A stretch of DNA of 64,000 nt from Notoacmeibacter sp. MSK16QG-6 (GCF_024158145.1 NZ_JAMYXM010000005.1:1-64000), one strand, 5' to 3'. Positions 35,110 to 44,767 are shown, counted from the stretch's first letter. The notes: generated by a model not told the origin, from the sequence alone. Program-made: numbers and translations.

Positions 35110-35246
35110 GGAAGAGGCTTCGTCGTTTGCGGGCATTTTTCGCAAACATTTTTGCGTCGCCTCCTGGCGTCGATGAACAATCCGAAGATGAAAAGAGGAA
35201 GCTGATAGTTGAGGCCATGCTGCATGGCCGATCCTGTTGCGGATAG
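35106..35246 (+). CDS. Small 46-aa ORF between coxF and coxG
   Basis: The ATG overlaps the coxF stop (ATGA), and the ORF fills the gap before coxG, ending 12 nt before that start. The product begins MRKRLRRLRAFFANIFASPP, an arginine-rich amphipathic head, continues through an acidic helix (DEQSEDEKRKLIVEAML), and ends HGRSCCG with two adjacent Cys near the C-terminus. No family was recognised. Translational coupling and operon position argue that it is expressed. Membrane attachment or metal handling is only a guess from composition. Confidence 0.55.
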   Translation: MRKRLRRLRAFFANIFASPPGVDEQSEDEKRKLIVEAMLHGRSCCG

Positions 35247-35258
35247 AAAGGAAGTCCC

Positions 35259-35726
35259 ATGGAGATGAATGACGAAATACGGATCGAAGCGCCTCGTTCG
35301 CGTGTTTACGAGGCGTTGAACGATCCGGCGATACTGAAGGAGTGCATTCCCGGCTGCGAAGAGCTGACTCAACATTCCGACACTGAGCTCGAAGCCAAGG
35401 TTGTCCTGAAAATCGGGCCGGTGAAGGCGAGATTTGGCGGGAACGTCACCCTCGACAAAACCAATGCCCCGGAACGCTATTCACTGGCCGGCGAGGGCAG
35501 CGGCGGGGTCGCAGGGTTCGCCAAGGGCGGAGCGGATGTCGATCTCGAGGAGGACGGCGACGCGACGGTCCTCCGCTATACGGCCACGGCGGATATCGGC
35601 GGCAAGATCGCCCAGCTCGGCAGCAGACTGATCAATTCCACCGCGAACCGCCTGGCAGGTCAGTTCTTCAAGAGGTTCAAGGACGAGGTCGAGAGGGAGA
35701 GCGTTTCCGTCGATAGTTCGGCGTGA
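35259..35726 (+). CDS. coxG: CoxG-type SRPBCC protein (CODH membrane recruitment)
   Basis: A 155-aa START/SRPBCC-fold protein: IRIEAPRSRVYEALNDPAILKECIPGCEEL and KIGPVKARFGGNVTL are characteristic of the CoxG family, reported to anchor CODH to the membrane and to bind quinone. The usual long C-terminal tail is absent, so this is the short form. AAGGAAG precedes the ATG. It closes the cox cluster; an IS remnant follows immediately. Confidence 0.9.
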   Translation: MEMNDEIRIEAPRSRVYEALNDPAILKECIPGCEELTQHSDTELEAKVVLKIGPVKARFGGNVTLDKTNAPERYSLAGEGSGGVAGFAKGGADVDLEEDGDATVLRYTATADIGGKIAQLGSRLINSTANRLAGQFFKRFKDEVERESVSVDSSA

Positions 35727-35921
35727 ATGCCATCGGCTTGTGCTGCCAGGACAGTCTCTCGGTTGCCACAAGGCTTCGCACACGCATCCAATTTCAAACG
35801 GGCAGGGAGGGCTCCGATGTGGGGCAAGGCCAAGATCGCACCGCTTTTGAAGCAGGGCGGCTTCGATGTCTCTGTTTCGACCGTTGGCCGGGTCTGGCCA
35901 GCCGACAAGGGTGCTGCTTAA
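35727..35921 (+). pseudogene. Transposase remnant (IS481-like helix-turn-helix piece)
   Basis: A short open stretch contains MWGKAKIAPLLKQGGFDVS followed by STVGRV, the HTH region of IS481/IS3-like transposases (WGxxKIAxLLxxxGxxVSxSTVGR). Nothing upstream or downstream restores an intact gene. It lies directly behind coxG, so the cox cluster is framed by IS debris on both sides. Confidence 0.6.
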
Positions 35922-35928
35922 GAAGACT

Positions 35929-36615
35929 CTAGAAATGAGATTTGATGCTGAAGACTCTCTGCTCGGCCAGATAAGCACGCAGCAACGTGATTTCACTCTC
36001 CTTCACATCATCAGCAGGCAGGTCCAGCGCCTTACTCTGTTTAGATGTCATGCGCGGCAGGGTGTGAGCGATGCCTTTGTGGCATTCAATGCATGTCGCT
36101 TCGCCGGCGCCGAGGATGCGTTCATGAGCATCCGCCGCGCGCGGACTTTGCTGTGAAAAATCCATCGCTGTGAAGGAATGGCAATTGCGGCATTCCAGGC
36201 TGTCATTGGCCTCGAACCGCGCCCATTCGCGCTGCGCCATTTCCAGCCGGTGTTCCTCGAATTTTTCTCGAGTGTCGATGGTGCCGAAGATCTTGCCCCA
36301 GACTTCCTTGGAGGCTGCAATTTTTCGGGCGATCTTGTCGGTCCACTCATGGGGAACATGGCAGTCGGAGCATTTGGCGCGGACGCCCGAGGCATTGGTG
36401 AAGTGCACGGTTTGCTGCAGGTCGGCATAAACGTTGGTGCGCATCTCGTGGCAGCCGGTGCAGAACGCCTCGGTATTGGTGAGTTCCAAGGCGGTGTTGA
36501 ACCCGCCCCAGAAGAGGATGCCGCAAATGAACCCGCCAAGCGTCAGGAAGCCCAGTGAATAGTGTACGCTGGGCTTCAGCATCGCGGCCCATAGTCGCTT
36601 GATCAGTCCCCACAT
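35929..36615 (-). CDS. napC: NapC/NirT tetrahaem cytochrome c
   Basis: A 228-aa membrane-anchored cytochrome. One N-terminal helix ([18 protein letters not shown]) anchors a periplasmic domain with four CxxCH haem sites: CTGCH, CSDCH, CRNCH and CIECH. NapC oxidises quinol and passes electrons to NapB/NapA. It ends with an unusual hydrophilic tail of about 35 residues ([20 protein letters not shown]) beyond the last haem. It is the last gene of napEFDABC, 6 nt after napB. Confidence 0.95.
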   Translation of the reverse strand: MWGLIKRLWAAMLKPSVHYSLGFLTLGGFICGILFWGGFNTALELTNTEAFCTGCHEMRTNVYADLQQTVHFTNASGVRAKCSDCHVPHEWTDKIARKIAASKEVWGKIFGTIDTREKFEEHRLEMAQREWARFEANDSLECRNCHSFTAMDFSQQSPRAADAHERILGAGEATCIECHKGIAHTLPRMTSKQSKALDLPADDVKESEITLLRAYLAEQRVFSIKSHF

Positions 36616-36621
36616 CCCAGA

Positions 36622-37077
36622 TCACTCCTTCGGCATTGACAGCAGCGTGTCGATGTCGATGAACGTATTCGTGACCAGCGGCTCGTCCGGTCGTTGCGGG
36701 ATGTGGCACTGATTGCAGAAATAGCGGCGCGGCGAGACCGACGCGAGCACCTGTCCGTGCCGGTCGATATAATGCGTGACCGAAACCATCGGCGCCTGGC
36801 TGCGGCCGGTGGCAGCGCGGGCATGACAGCTCAGGCATTTGTTGAAGTTGGCGCTGAGTTCATAGCCTTCGATATCGTGGGGAATCAGCGGCGGTTGCTC
36901 CGGATAGTTTCGTGGCTCGCGGACGTTGGTATCCTCGACGGGTCGCATCGGCGGCGGCAGATCGTCGACTGTGGGATCGGTCTGTCGCAGGGTCGAGATG
37001 TTGGCGGTCTGCGCAGCGGCGAGACCCGTGGCGGCGAGGAAGACGACGATCAGCAGTTTGAAACTCAAATTTCTCAT
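36622..37077 (-). CDS. napB: Periplasmic nitrate reductase, dihaem cytochrome subunit
   Basis: A 151-aa exported cytochrome. The signal peptide [20 protein letters not shown] is followed by two haem sites, CLSCH and CNQCH. It transfers electrons from NapC to NapA. ATG 37077 overlaps the napA stop by one nucleotide; the open frame continues nine codons upstream but without a better start. Confidence 0.95.
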   Translation of the reverse strand: MRNLSFKLLIVVFLAATGLAAAQTANISTLRQTDPTVDDLPPPMRPVEDTNVREPRNYPEQPPLIPHDIEGYELSANFNKCLSCHARAATGRSQAPMVSVTHYIDRHGQVLASVSPRRYFCNQCHIPQRPDEPLVTNTFIDIDTLLSMPKE

Positions 37078-39569
37078 CAGGCAGCCTCCACCTTGCAGGC
37101 GCACTTCTTGAAGTCGGTCTGCTTCGAAATCGGGTCGGTAGCGTCGAGCGTCAGCTTGTTGACGAGCTGGTTGGCATCGAACCAGGGGATGAAGATGAGT
37201 CCGCGAGGCACCCTGTTGCGTCCACGCGTTTCGACCCGGCTCAGCATGTCGCCACGGCGCGAACTGATCTTGATCGCGCTGCCGCGATGCAGGCCCAGCT
37301 CTGCCGCGTCCTCGGGATGCATGTAGACCACCGCATTGGGGTAGGCCTTATGCAGTTCCGGCACGCGGTCCGTCATCGAGCCGGAGTGCCAATGTTCCAA
37401 GACGCGGCCGGTCACCAGCCAGAACGGGAACTCGTCGTTCGGGCTTTCGGCGGGCGGCTCGTATGGCAGGGCGAAGATGAAGGCCTTGCCGTCCGGCTTG
37501 CCGTAGAATTCGATGCCCGCGCCGGGGGTCACATAGGGGTCATGACCCTCGCGATAACGCCATTTGGTCTCTTTGCCGTCAACCACCGGCCATCGTAGGC
37601 CACGTGCCTCGTGATAAGCATCGAAGGGCGCCAGATCGTGGCCATGGCCGCGGCCGAAGCGTGCATATTCCTCAAACAGGCCCTTTTGGGCATAAAAGCC
37701 GAAATGGCCGGACTCATGGTTCGGGTGATCCTTCGTTTCCGAAATGGGAAAAGCGTCCACCTGGCCGTTGGCGAATAGCACATCGAAAAGCGTCTTGCCG
37801 CGGTAATCGGGTGCGGCGGCGAGGATCTCCTCCGGCCAGACCTCGTCAGTGGTGAAGCGCTTGGAGAACTCCATCAGTTGCCAGAGGTCCGATTTTGCCT
37901 CACCCGGCGCCGGCACCAATTCGTGCCAGAACTGGGTTCTTCGCTCGGCATTGCCGTAAGCGCCTTCCTTCTCTACCCACATCGCGGTGGGCAGGACAAG
38001 ATCGGCGGCCTGTGCCGTCACCGTCGGATAGGCGTCTGAGACGACGATGAAGTTCTCGGGATTGCGATAGCCGGGATAGGTCTCCTGCAGCATGTTCGGC
38101 GCCGCCTGCAGGTTGTTGTTGACCTGAATCCAGTAGGCATTGATCTCGCCGTCCTTCAGCTTGCGGTTCTGCAGGACGGCATGCGCGCCGACCCAGTCCG
38201 GCACCGTGCCTTCGGGCAGCTTCCATATGCCCTCGGCGGTCTTGCGGTGCTCTGGATTGGCGACGACAAGATCCGCCGGCAGACGGTGTGCGAAAGTGCC
38301 GACCTCGCGCGCCGTGCCGCAGGCAGAAGGCTGGCCGGTCAGCGAGAAGGGTGAATTGCCGGGCTCGGAAATTTTTCCGGTCAAGAGGTGAGCATTATAG
38401 ATCATGTTGTTCACCCAGACCCCGCGGGTGTGCTGGTTCACGCCCATGGTCCAGAGCGACATCACCTTGATCTTGGGATCGGCGTAGATTTCCGCCAGTT
38501 CCTCCAGCCGCGAGACCGGCACGCCGGAAAGCTCACTGGCATATTCGAAAGTGTAGTCCTCCAGAAAAACTTCGTATTCCTCGAAGGTCATGTCCTCGGC
38601 ACCGCCGGCCTTCGCGGCGTTGGCGGCGGACTGCTCCAATGGGTGCTCGGGGCGAAGGCCGTAGCCGATATTCGGATTGCCACGCTTGAAGGTCGTGTGC
38701 TTGTCGACGAAGTCTGTGTTGACCTTGCCGGACTTGATGATGTGCCGCTGGATGGCATTAAGGATCGCCAAATCCGTCTGCGGGGTGAAGGTCAGTTCCA
38801 GATCGGCCAGATCGTAGCAGCGATTGCGGTAGGTGGAGAGGACCGCCACCTTCACGTGAGGAGCCGACAGACGCCGGTCGGTCAGCCGGGTCCAGAGGAT
38901 CGGGTGCATCTCGGCCATGTTCGAACCCCACAGGACGAAAGCGTCCGCGTGCTCGAAATCGTCATAACAGCCCATCGGTTCGTCGATGCCGAAGGTGCGG
39001 ATGAAGCCGGCGACGGCGCTCGCCATGCAGTGACGCGCGTTGGGATCAATATTGTTGGAGCGGAAGCCGGCCTTGTAGAGCTTGGACGCCGCATAGCCTT
39101 CCCAGACCGTCCACTGGCCGGAGCCGAACATGCCAACGGCTTTCGGACCCTTCTCGCGCAGCGTTGTCTTGAACTTCTCGGCCATCACATCGAAGGCCTC
39201 GTCCCAGCTTACCTCCTCGAACTCGCCCTCCTTGTGGAAGACGCCGTCGCGTTTTCTCAGAAGCGGCTTGGTCAGGCGGTCGGCGCCGTACATGATCTTG
39301 GAGAGGAAGTAGCCCTTCACGCAGTTCAGGCCCTTGTTCACCTCCGCCTCGGCATCGCCGTGGGTCGCCACGACCCGATCGTCCTTCGTCGCGACCATGA
39401 CCGAGCAGCCGGTTCCACAGAAGCGGCAGGGGGCTTTCGACCACGTCAGTTCGGTTTTCTCGCGCTCGGTGATGATGCTTTGCGCCGCAGCCGGCGCGGT
39501 AATGCCCGCGGCTGCGCTTGCGGCGACGATCGCCTGCGCTTTCAGAACCTCTCTACGGCTCAGTGTCAT
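37077..39569 (-). CDS. napA: Periplasmic nitrate reductase, catalytic subunit
   Basis: An 830-aa bis-MGD molybdoenzyme. It begins with a Tat signal ([19 protein letters not shown]), followed by the [4Fe-4S] motif [15 protein letters not shown] and [12 protein letters not shown]. The Mo-ligand Cys lies in [13 protein letters not shown]. It reduces nitrate to nitrite in the periplasm and is the first step of the denitrification set in this window. It overlaps napD by 4 nt. Confidence 0.97.
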   Translation of the reverse strand: MTLSRREVLKAQAIVAASAAAGITAPAAAQSIITEREKTELTWSKAPCRFCGTGCSVMVATKDDRVVATHGDAEAEVNKGLNCVKGYFLSKIMYGADRLTKPLLRKRDGVFHKEGEFEEVSWDEAFDVMAEKFKTTLREKGPKAVGMFGSGQWTVWEGYAASKLYKAGFRSNNIDPNARHCMASAVAGFIRTFGIDEPMGCYDDFEHADAFVLWGSNMAEMHPILWTRLTDRRLSAPHVKVAVLSTYRNRCYDLADLELTFTPQTDLAILNAIQRHIIKSGKVNTDFVDKHTTFKRGNPNIGYGLRPEHPLEQSAANAAKAGGAEDMTFEEYEVFLEDYTFEYASELSGVPVSRLEELAEIYADPKIKVMSLWTMGVNQHTRGVWVNNMIYNAHLLTGKISEPGNSPFSLTGQPSACGTAREVGTFAHRLPADLVVANPEHRKTAEGIWKLPEGTVPDWVGAHAVLQNRKLKDGEINAYWIQVNNNLQAAPNMLQETYPGYRNPENFIVVSDAYPTVTAQAADLVLPTAMWVEKEGAYGNAERRTQFWHELVPAPGEAKSDLWQLMEFSKRFTTDEVWPEEILAAAPDYRGKTLFDVLFANGQVDAFPISETKDHPNHESGHFGFYAQKGLFEEYARFGRGHGHDLAPFDAYHEARGLRWPVVDGKETKWRYREGHDPYVTPGAGIEFYGKPDGKAFIFALPYEPPAESPNDEFPFWLVTGRVLEHWHSGSMTDRVPELHKAYPNAVVYMHPEDAAELGLHRGSAIKISSRRGDMLSRVETRGRNRVPRGLIFIPWFDANQLVNKLTLDATDPISKQTDFKKCACKVEAA

Positions 39570-39832
39570 GCGGACATCTCCTCCTCAAGAGCGTTTTCCT
39601 CGACGTGATGGAAAACCAGTGTGGCGGCGATCACGCCGGGTAAAAGTTGAATACGGGTGAGGGCATCGTTGAGGGTGCGCTGGCCGTCTGCCTCAAGGGT
39701 TACGACCAGCTTGCCGAGCTCGATTCGGGCGTGAACCTCGCAGCCTTCCTGCTCCAGCCGCCGCACAACCTGGTCAAGGGTTTCAGGGCGAGCATGGATC
39801 ACGAGGCTCGACAGATGATGTTCTTCACGCAT
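39566..39832 (-). CDS. napD: NapD chaperone for NapA maturation
   Basis: An 88-aa ferredoxin-fold chaperone starting [19 protein letters not shown], the standard NapD N-terminus that binds the NapA Tat signal. ATG 39832 is internal to a longer open frame and overlaps the end of napF by 8 nt; it also overlaps the napA start (ATGA). Confidence 0.92.
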   Translation of the reverse strand: MREEHHLSSLVIHARPETLDQVVRRLEQEGCEVHARIELGKLVVTLEADGQRTLNDALTRIQLLPGVIAATLVFHHVEENALEEEMSA

Positions 39833-40307
39833 GGGCGATGACCTCCACCGCCTGGGCAGGGCAGGCCGAAACGCAGGCGCCGCAACCGGTGCAGGCTTCG
39901 GCATTCACCTCGATGCGGGTGGTGCCGCCGCGTTGCGGCCGCGCACGAAGCGCCAGTTCGGGGCAGGCGTCCTCGCAGGCGCGGCAGTTGATGCCCCTCG
40001 GCTCGAAACAGCTGTCGTCGATGTGCGCGCGAGCGTTCACCGGAGAGTTGCGCTGCAGGTCGAAGACATCTTCGTCACACGATCGCGCGCAGGCGCCGCA
40101 GAATGTGCAGGCCGAGGTGAAGACAATGAAGGGGTGGCCGCCGCGCCCGGTCGCCACAATGCCTTCGGGGCACGCTTTGGAACAGGCGCCACATCCGGTG
40201 CAGCGTTCGAAGATTCGCTCCGGATCGGTCCACGGCATGATTTCGTTTGGGCGGCCAGGCCCAAACAGCGCGTGCCGGGGCAGGTTTGAGGCGGGCAGGG
40301 CTCCCAT
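39825..40307 (-). CDS. napF: NapF ferredoxin-type protein
   Basis: A 160-aa protein with [4Fe-4S] motifs: CTGCGACSKACP, CTFCGACARSC, CRACEDACP and CTGCGACVSACP. NapF interacts with NapA in the cytoplasm and is thought to help load or reduce its iron-sulphur centre. The start MGALPASNLPRHALFGPG is family-like and lies 1 nt after the napE stop. Confidence 0.93.
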   Translation of the reverse strand: MGALPASNLPRHALFGPGRPNEIMPWTDPERIFERCTGCGACSKACPEGIVATGRGGHPFIVFTSACTFCGACARSCDEDVFDLQRNSPVNARAHIDDSCFEPRGINCRACEDACPELALRARPQRGGTTRIEVNAEACTGCGACVSACPAQAVEVIAHA

Positions 40308-40308
40308 C

Positions 40309-40482
40309 TCAGACACCGGGCGGACCGAAGACAAGCTGTTGCATCCAGACGATAAACCCGAAACCGCCGACAAAAACGATGGCCAGAACCGGAAACAGCA
40401 CGAGTGTGAGAAATATGAAGGCAACTGTCTCGAAACGCTTGGACTGGGGCTGGGAGGTTACAGCTTCATAGTCGGATGCCAT
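40309..40482 (-). CDS. napE: NapE small membrane protein
   Basis: A 57-aa protein with one or two membrane segments (VAFIFLTLVLFPVLAIVFVGG) and the typical NapE ending FIVWMQQLVFGPPG. Role in nitrate reduction is unknown. GGAGAG precedes the ATG at 40482. It is the first gene of the nap operon. Confidence 0.88.
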   Translation of the reverse strand: MASDYEAVTSQPQSKRFETVAFIFLTLVLFPVLAIVFVGGFGFIVWMQQLVFGPPGV

Positions 40483-40540
40483 CTTGCTCTCCGCGTTTCT
40501 TTCTGCCGTCCCCACGATTGCACAGAGCCTGCTGGCCGTT

Positions 40541-40554
40541 TTGACCTATGTCAG
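40541..40554 (-). promoter_or_regulatory. Fnr/NnrR-type box upstream of napE
   Basis: TTGACCTATGTCAG fits the Crp/Fnr half-site layout (TTGAC-N4-GTCAR), close to the Fnr consensus TTGAT-N4-ATCAA. It lies 59-72 nt upstream of the napE start and also upstream of the divergent Crp/Fnr gene. Oxygen- or NO-responsive control of nap is the natural reading. Confidence 0.5.
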
Positions 40555-40618
40555 TTTCAGCGAAGAGATTTGCGGCTACTGACAGAACGGAGCCTGCACT
40601 CTTGCGCCATTGAATACG

Positions 40619-41320
40619 ATGACACTGATAGACCGTCCGCTCTGCAAAGGTTGCCCGCTGCGCCGGCTGGGACTGGCCTTTCATGGCGAGATAGGCGCTC
40701 CTAACGGCTATGCCTGCTCCTATCGATACGAGCGGGGCCGGTCTGTGCCGCCGCACGATGCTTCAGCCGTCTTTCTTATGGTAAGGGATGGCGCGTTGAA
40801 GATTGAGATTCCCGACAGGTCGGGCGAACCGGGCTTGGCCGGCTTTCTATATCCAGGCGAGCCGCTCGTCGGGAACGTTCTTGATTCTCCCGCCGTCGTC
40901 ACCGCGCTTGGACCGACGACATTGTGCGCTCTCGATCTGAAGCAGATTGGTCAGATGCGTGAACGTGACGGAGACATGCTTCGCGCGATCACAGCGGGGC
41001 TTTGCAAGCAGGCGACCGAGGATCAACGGAGGCTTGTCCAGGCGCGTGGCGGCACGGTTAAACAACGTGTGATGCGGTTTCTCGCAGATGTCGCTGAGCG
41101 AACGGAATCGCAAACTGTTTCGTTGAACATGTCGCGCACCGATATTGCGCATTATCTCAACATAAGTGCGGAATCGGTAAGCCGAGCGATCTCGCAATTG
41201 GCCAATGAAGGCGCGATCAAGCGCCATGGTCCGCGAAGGTTGTCTGTCGTTGCATCGGGTGTCCAGGGGTTATGCCGTACCCGGCTCGCTGGAAACAAGA
41301 TTGAATCACGATCGGCGTGA
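40619..41320 (+). CDS. Crp/Fnr-family regulator
   Basis: A 233-aa regulator. The N-terminus carries RPLCKGCPLRRLG and a later YACSYR, so three cysteines could bind iron-sulphur as in Fnr, although the spacing is not canonical. A cyclic-nucleotide-binding-like barrel (about 35-140) and an HTH with the Fnr-type recognition helix NISAESVSRAISQLANEG follow. It is divergent from nap, with an Fnr-type box between them. A TTG at 40610 is an alternative start. Confidence 0.85.
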   Translation: MTLIDRPLCKGCPLRRLGLAFHGEIGAPNGYACSYRYERGRSVPPHDASAVFLMVRDGALKIEIPDRSGEPGLAGFLYPGEPLVGNVLDSPAVVTALGPTTLCALDLKQIGQMRERDGDMLRAITAGLCKQATEDQRRLVQARGGTVKQRVMRFLADVAERTESQTVSLNMSRTDIAHYLNISAESVSRAISQLANEGAIKRHGPRRLSVVASGVQGLCRTRLAGNKIESRSA

Positions 41321-41483
41321 GGCTGTAGTCAAGCCTGCTGTCACACGCCTGATGCTGATGAGATAATCATCCCATATGTTGCGGAGTGCGCCGGTCCAGC
41401 TTCATTCGTGCTTGAGCGCGATGTCTGGTGATCTGGCAGAAGCGTGCCGAAACCGTGCGCTCCGGCACATGTTCCGAGGCCTG

Positions 41484-42440
41484 CTAGGCGCCCAAAGCGA
41501 TGCGCGCGCCGTCCCTGCTCACAGCGATCATGCGTCCACCGGTTTTCGTGAGAGTTTCGGCGACGGCATCGGCTGGCATGAGCGCTAGTCCGGTCGAAAG
41601 ACCGTCGGCAATGGCGGCGGATGCGTGTATCACGCTGATCCGCTGCCAGCGCGCCGCGACTGGACCGCGTTTCGGATCGAGAATGTGACCGACCATCCCT
41701 CTCTCGTCCAGCACCGTGCCTTGCGGGGCCGAGGTCGCGACCGACATATCGCTGAGCGATAGGGTTTCGTCTGTTTCTCCTTCATCCGAGCCTTCAATAC
41801 CGACACGCCATGGTTCTCCCGGCGACCGTTCCCCTATCGCCGCGATCTCGCCAATCGAAACGAGAACGTTTGCAAGCCCGGCATCCTTGAGCAGGGCGGC
41901 AACGCGATCGGTCGCGTAACCCTGGGCGATACCGTTCAGTGTCAGGGCCATTCCGGCGCGCGTCAGACGGATCTCGTCATGGTCGACCCGCACCGACCGC
42001 CAGCCGACCTTTGCAAGCGCTACATCGAGCGCCGCGCGGTCAGGCCGCCCGCCGGTCTTGGCCAGAAGCGACCAGACCGGCTGAACCGTCGGGTCGAACA
42101 GGCCGTTCGTGGCGTCGTGGATATGATCTACCGTAGAGAGGAGCCTGAGCATATCTGCCGCTGGGCTTCGCAGGCGCCCATCGCGGTTGAGCGTGGCAAG
42201 CGCGCTGTCAGGTCTGTAGAGGCTGAAAAGCTGCTCCATTCGTTCGATCTCGGCGCGAGCGGCGGCGATCAACGCTTCCGCCTCTTTCCGGGAGCGGCCC
42301 GCAACGGTGAGGGAAGCGGATGCTCCCATGGCGTATCCCGACCAGCGGACATGCTCATCGCCAGAGGCGAAACCCGGAACGAGCAACCCCGCCGATGAGC
42401 CTGCGGCAATCTGAATGAAACGGCGGCGGTTCAGCCTCAT
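41484..42440 (-). CDS. ApbE/NosX-type FMN transferase
   Basis: A 318-aa exported ApbE-family protein. The Tat-like signal RLNRRRFIQIAAGSSAG is followed by MGASASLTVAGRS, the FMN-binding NGIAQGYATDRVA and the metal/FAD region TSAPQ. ApbE attaches FMN to threonines of partners such as NosR. NosX-like Tat-exported forms belong to N2O-reductase gene sets, yet no nosRZ is in the window. GGGAGGAG precedes the ATG at 42440. It is divergent from nnrS. Confidence 0.85.
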   Translation of the reverse strand: MRLNRRRFIQIAAGSSAGLLVPGFASGDEHVRWSGYAMGASASLTVAGRSRKEAEALIAAARAEIERMEQLFSLYRPDSALATLNRDGRLRSPAADMLRLLSTVDHIHDATNGLFDPTVQPVWSLLAKTGGRPDRAALDVALAKVGWRSVRVDHDEIRLTRAGMALTLNGIAQGYATDRVAALLKDAGLANVLVSIGEIAAIGERSPGEPWRVGIEGSDEGETDETLSLSDMSVATSAPQGTVLDERGMVGHILDPKRGPVAARWQRISVIHASAAIADGLSTGLALMPADAVAETLTKTGGRMIAVSRDGARIALGA

Positions 42441-42534
42441 GGTTTCTCCTCCCAACCGGAATTTATGGCGCCGTTTGTCTCTTGCCTATCGGTCACTAGT
42501 ACAGGGCGTATCGACCAGAACGAGCATGCGGGCG

Positions 42535-42556
42535 TTGTTTGTCCGGTCGGAAACAA
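42535..42556. repeat. Inverted repeat TTGTTT-N10-AAACAA
   Basis: TTGTTT and AAACAA flank ten bases (GTCCGGTCGG) in the apbE-nnrS divergent region. It could be a second regulator site or a small hairpin. The spacing differs from the Fnr/NnrR type. Confidence 0.3.
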
Positions 42557-42626
42557 AGCCGGCTATGCTTTGGCGGTAGAGGCTATCTCGGCTGCGTTTC
42601 CTCAAAAAACGGGGTCGGATGATGGC

Positions 42627-42646
42627 AGTTTGACGAAAGGCAAACT
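42627..42646 (+). promoter_or_regulatory. NnrR-type box upstream of nnrS
   Basis: AGTTTGACGAAAGGCAAACT has perfect 6-bp arms with an 8-nt spacer and contains TTG-N8-CAA, the layout of Fnr/NnrR sites. It lies 112 nt upstream of nnrS and between it and the divergent apbE gene. nnrR itself is 4 kb away in this window. Confidence 0.6.
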
Positions 42647-42757
42647 CGACCGCCCTGAACCGTGTCAAACTGCCGTCGATCATCGGCCTGTCGCCCCTGG
42701 ACATGCGGTTACGCCGAGCCAGTGCGAGCGCGCTTCTGAACATTCAACGAGCGACAC

Positions 42758-43963
42758 ATGACTCTTTCATCTGCGGAACAGATACGACGTTGGCGAGGCC
42801 CGGCACTCCTGTCCTACGGTTTCAGACCGTTTTTCCTGTTCGGAGCGCTATGGGCCGGCTTCGCCATGATTGTCTGGATCGCGATACTGGCCAGCGCGAT
42901 GTCGCTGCCTTCGCGGTTCGATCCCGTTTCCTGGCACGCCCATGCCTTCCTGTTCGGCTATCTCAGCGTCATTATCGCCGGGTTTCTGCTGACAGCCGTA
43001 CCGAACTGGACCGGGCGGCTGCCAGTGGTCGGATGGCCTCTTGGCCTTCTGACGATCCTATGGCTTGCCGGACGTGTCGCGATTTTATTCTCCGCCCATC
43101 TTCTGCCGTGGCTGGTCGCCGTTGCGGATCTGTCGTTCACCATCCTGCTCGGCGCGATGATCCTGCGTGAGATCGTCGCGGGGAAGAACTGGCGCAACCT
43201 GACCGTCCTGGCGCTGCTGGCGGTCTTCACGCTCGCCAATCTGCTCTATCATCTCGAGGCCGCGTGGGGAGGCTACGCCGCCAGCGGCATGGGCATCCGG
43301 CTCGGCCTCGGCGCGGCTCTGACGATGGTCGCGCTGGTCGGCGGCAGAATCATACCGTCCTTCACACGCAACTGGCTCGTTCAACAGAAGAGCGTCAGGC
43401 TTCCCGTGCCGCCGATGCAACGTTTCGACAAGGTGCTGGTCATGTTCAGCGCCGCCACCCTTTCGCTATGGGTGCTGCTGCCGCATCACCCGCTGACCGG
43501 TCTCGCGCTCATTCTCATCGGTGTCGGCCATCTGCTCCGGCTTGTCCGCTGGCAAGGCATCCTCACCCATGCCGAAGCGCTGGTTGCAATCCTCCACATC
43601 GCCTATCTGTTCGTGCCACTCGGGGCGGTGGCTGTCGGCGCCGCAATCCTCTGGCCGGACCTTGTTTCGCCTCAGGCGGCCCAGCATCTGTGGATGGCCG
43701 GCGCTATCGGCACGATGACCCTGGCCGTCATGACCCGTGCAACGCTTGGACACACGGGCCATCCGCTTCACGCCGATCGATGGACGATCGCTATCTATCT
43801 CGCCATTGTCGGCGCGACGGCGTTGCGGTTTCTGGCTTCCTTCGTCACGTGGCCTCTTCTGGTCGAGGCGTCCGGTGTCCTCTGGTGCATCGCCTTCTTC
43901 GGATTTGTCGCGCTATACGGTCCACTTCTCCTGCGGCAACGCAGGCGAAGCACAGCGGGCTGA
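42758..43963 (+). CDS. nnrS: NnrS family multi-helix haem-copper membrane protein
   Basis: A 401-aa protein with about twelve membrane segments. FRPFFLFGALWAGFAMIVW, SWHAHAFLFGYLSVIIAGFLLTAV and MTRATLGHTGHPL are hallmark NnrS sequences, including the His residues thought to bind haem and copper. NnrS proteins are induced by NO through NnrR and relieve nitrosative stress. It converges on nirV. Confidence 0.93.
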   Translation: MTLSSAEQIRRWRGPALLSYGFRPFFLFGALWAGFAMIVWIAILASAMSLPSRFDPVSWHAHAFLFGYLSVIIAGFLLTAVPNWTGRLPVVGWPLGLLTILWLAGRVAILFSAHLLPWLVAVADLSFTILLGAMILREIVAGKNWRNLTVLALLAVFTLANLLYHLEAAWGGYAASGMGIRLGLGAALTMVALVGGRIIPSFTRNWLVQQKSVRLPVPPMQRFDKVLVMFSAATLSLWVLLPHHPLTGLALILIGVGHLLRLVRWQGILTHAEALVAILHIAYLFVPLGAVAVGAAILWPDLVSPQAAQHLWMAGAIGTMTLAVMTRATLGHTGHPLHADRWTIAIYLAIVGATALRFLASFVTWPLLVEASGVLWCIAFFGFVALYGPLLLRQRRRSTAG

Positions 43964-44000
43964 CTTCGCCCAACTACGTTTCTATGAGTGTAGACGGAGT

Positions 44001-44750
44001 TCAAGACGCGGGCGGTTGCTCGTCGGAAACGAGCCGCAGACCGAGATGGGCGGGCGGCGAACCGACGGCGCAACCTCCACGGGCCGGATCTCTCTCCAGA
44101 AAGGGAATGGTCGTGACATGCTCGCCAGCGACCAGAAAGGCCGGGCATCGTTCAGGATCGATGTCGCCGGAGTAGCAATCCTGCGTCCACTCCCAAACCG
44201 GGCCGTCCAGATCCCCGACGCCATCCGGTGATGTCGAATGGGCGCCGATCAGTTTGAGTGTGCGGCTCTTTTGCTCGTCCACAATATAGGCCGACGCCCA
44301 GCTCAGTTCGGGCGCGTTGAAGATCGGATCGGCCTTTTCCGGCATGACGGCTTTCGCCATCTCGGTCCATTCGGCGGCGGTCGGAAGGCGAAAGGTATGG
44401 CCGGTCCTTTTGCTGACCCATCGCACATATTGGATGGCGTCATCGTGATTGAGGCCGGTCGCCGGCAGACGCGCCGGATCGGCCCCGTTTCTGGACCGCA
44501 ATTGCAGGTCGCAGCCGCCATCCTCGTGGCAGACATTCCATTCTGCAACGGACAGTTCGTAAGGCTGGACCCAGAGCGTTTTTGGTTGGCCTTTGACGGT
44601 AAGCCTGACCGGAACGGTCTCCGGCAGGACCGACAGATCGCCGGACCGGCCAGAGAAGCCATAATTGGTGAAAGCCCCCGCCGCCATGGCAATCCCAGCC
44701 AGACCGATAGCGGTCAGAACCAGGGATTGTCGGATGATGGGGACTTTCAT
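44001..44750 (-). CDS. nirV: NirV, formylglycine-generating-enzyme-like protein
   Basis: A 249-aa protein with an N-terminal signal anchor (VLTAIGLAGIAMAAGAF) and an FGE-sulfatase domain: WVQPYELSVAEWNVCHEDGG, FRLPTAAEWTEMAKAV, DGPVWEWTQDC and HLGLRLV. nirV regularly follows nirK; its exact role is unsettled. It starts 17 nt after the nirK stop, so it is in the same operon. Confidence 0.9.
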   Translation of the reverse strand: MKVPIIRQSLVLTAIGLAGIAMAAGAFTNYGFSGRSGDLSVLPETVPVRLTVKGQPKTLWVQPYELSVAEWNVCHEDGGCDLQLRSRNGADPARLPATGLNHDDAIQYVRWVSKRTGHTFRLPTAAEWTEMAKAVMPEKADPIFNAPELSWASAYIVDEQKSRTLKLIGAHSTSPDGVGDLDGPVWEWTQDCYSGDIDPERCPAFLVAGEHVTTIPFLERDPARGGCAVGSPPAHLGLRLVSDEQPPAS

Positions 44751-44767
44751 TTCACCGCACCTTCAAT

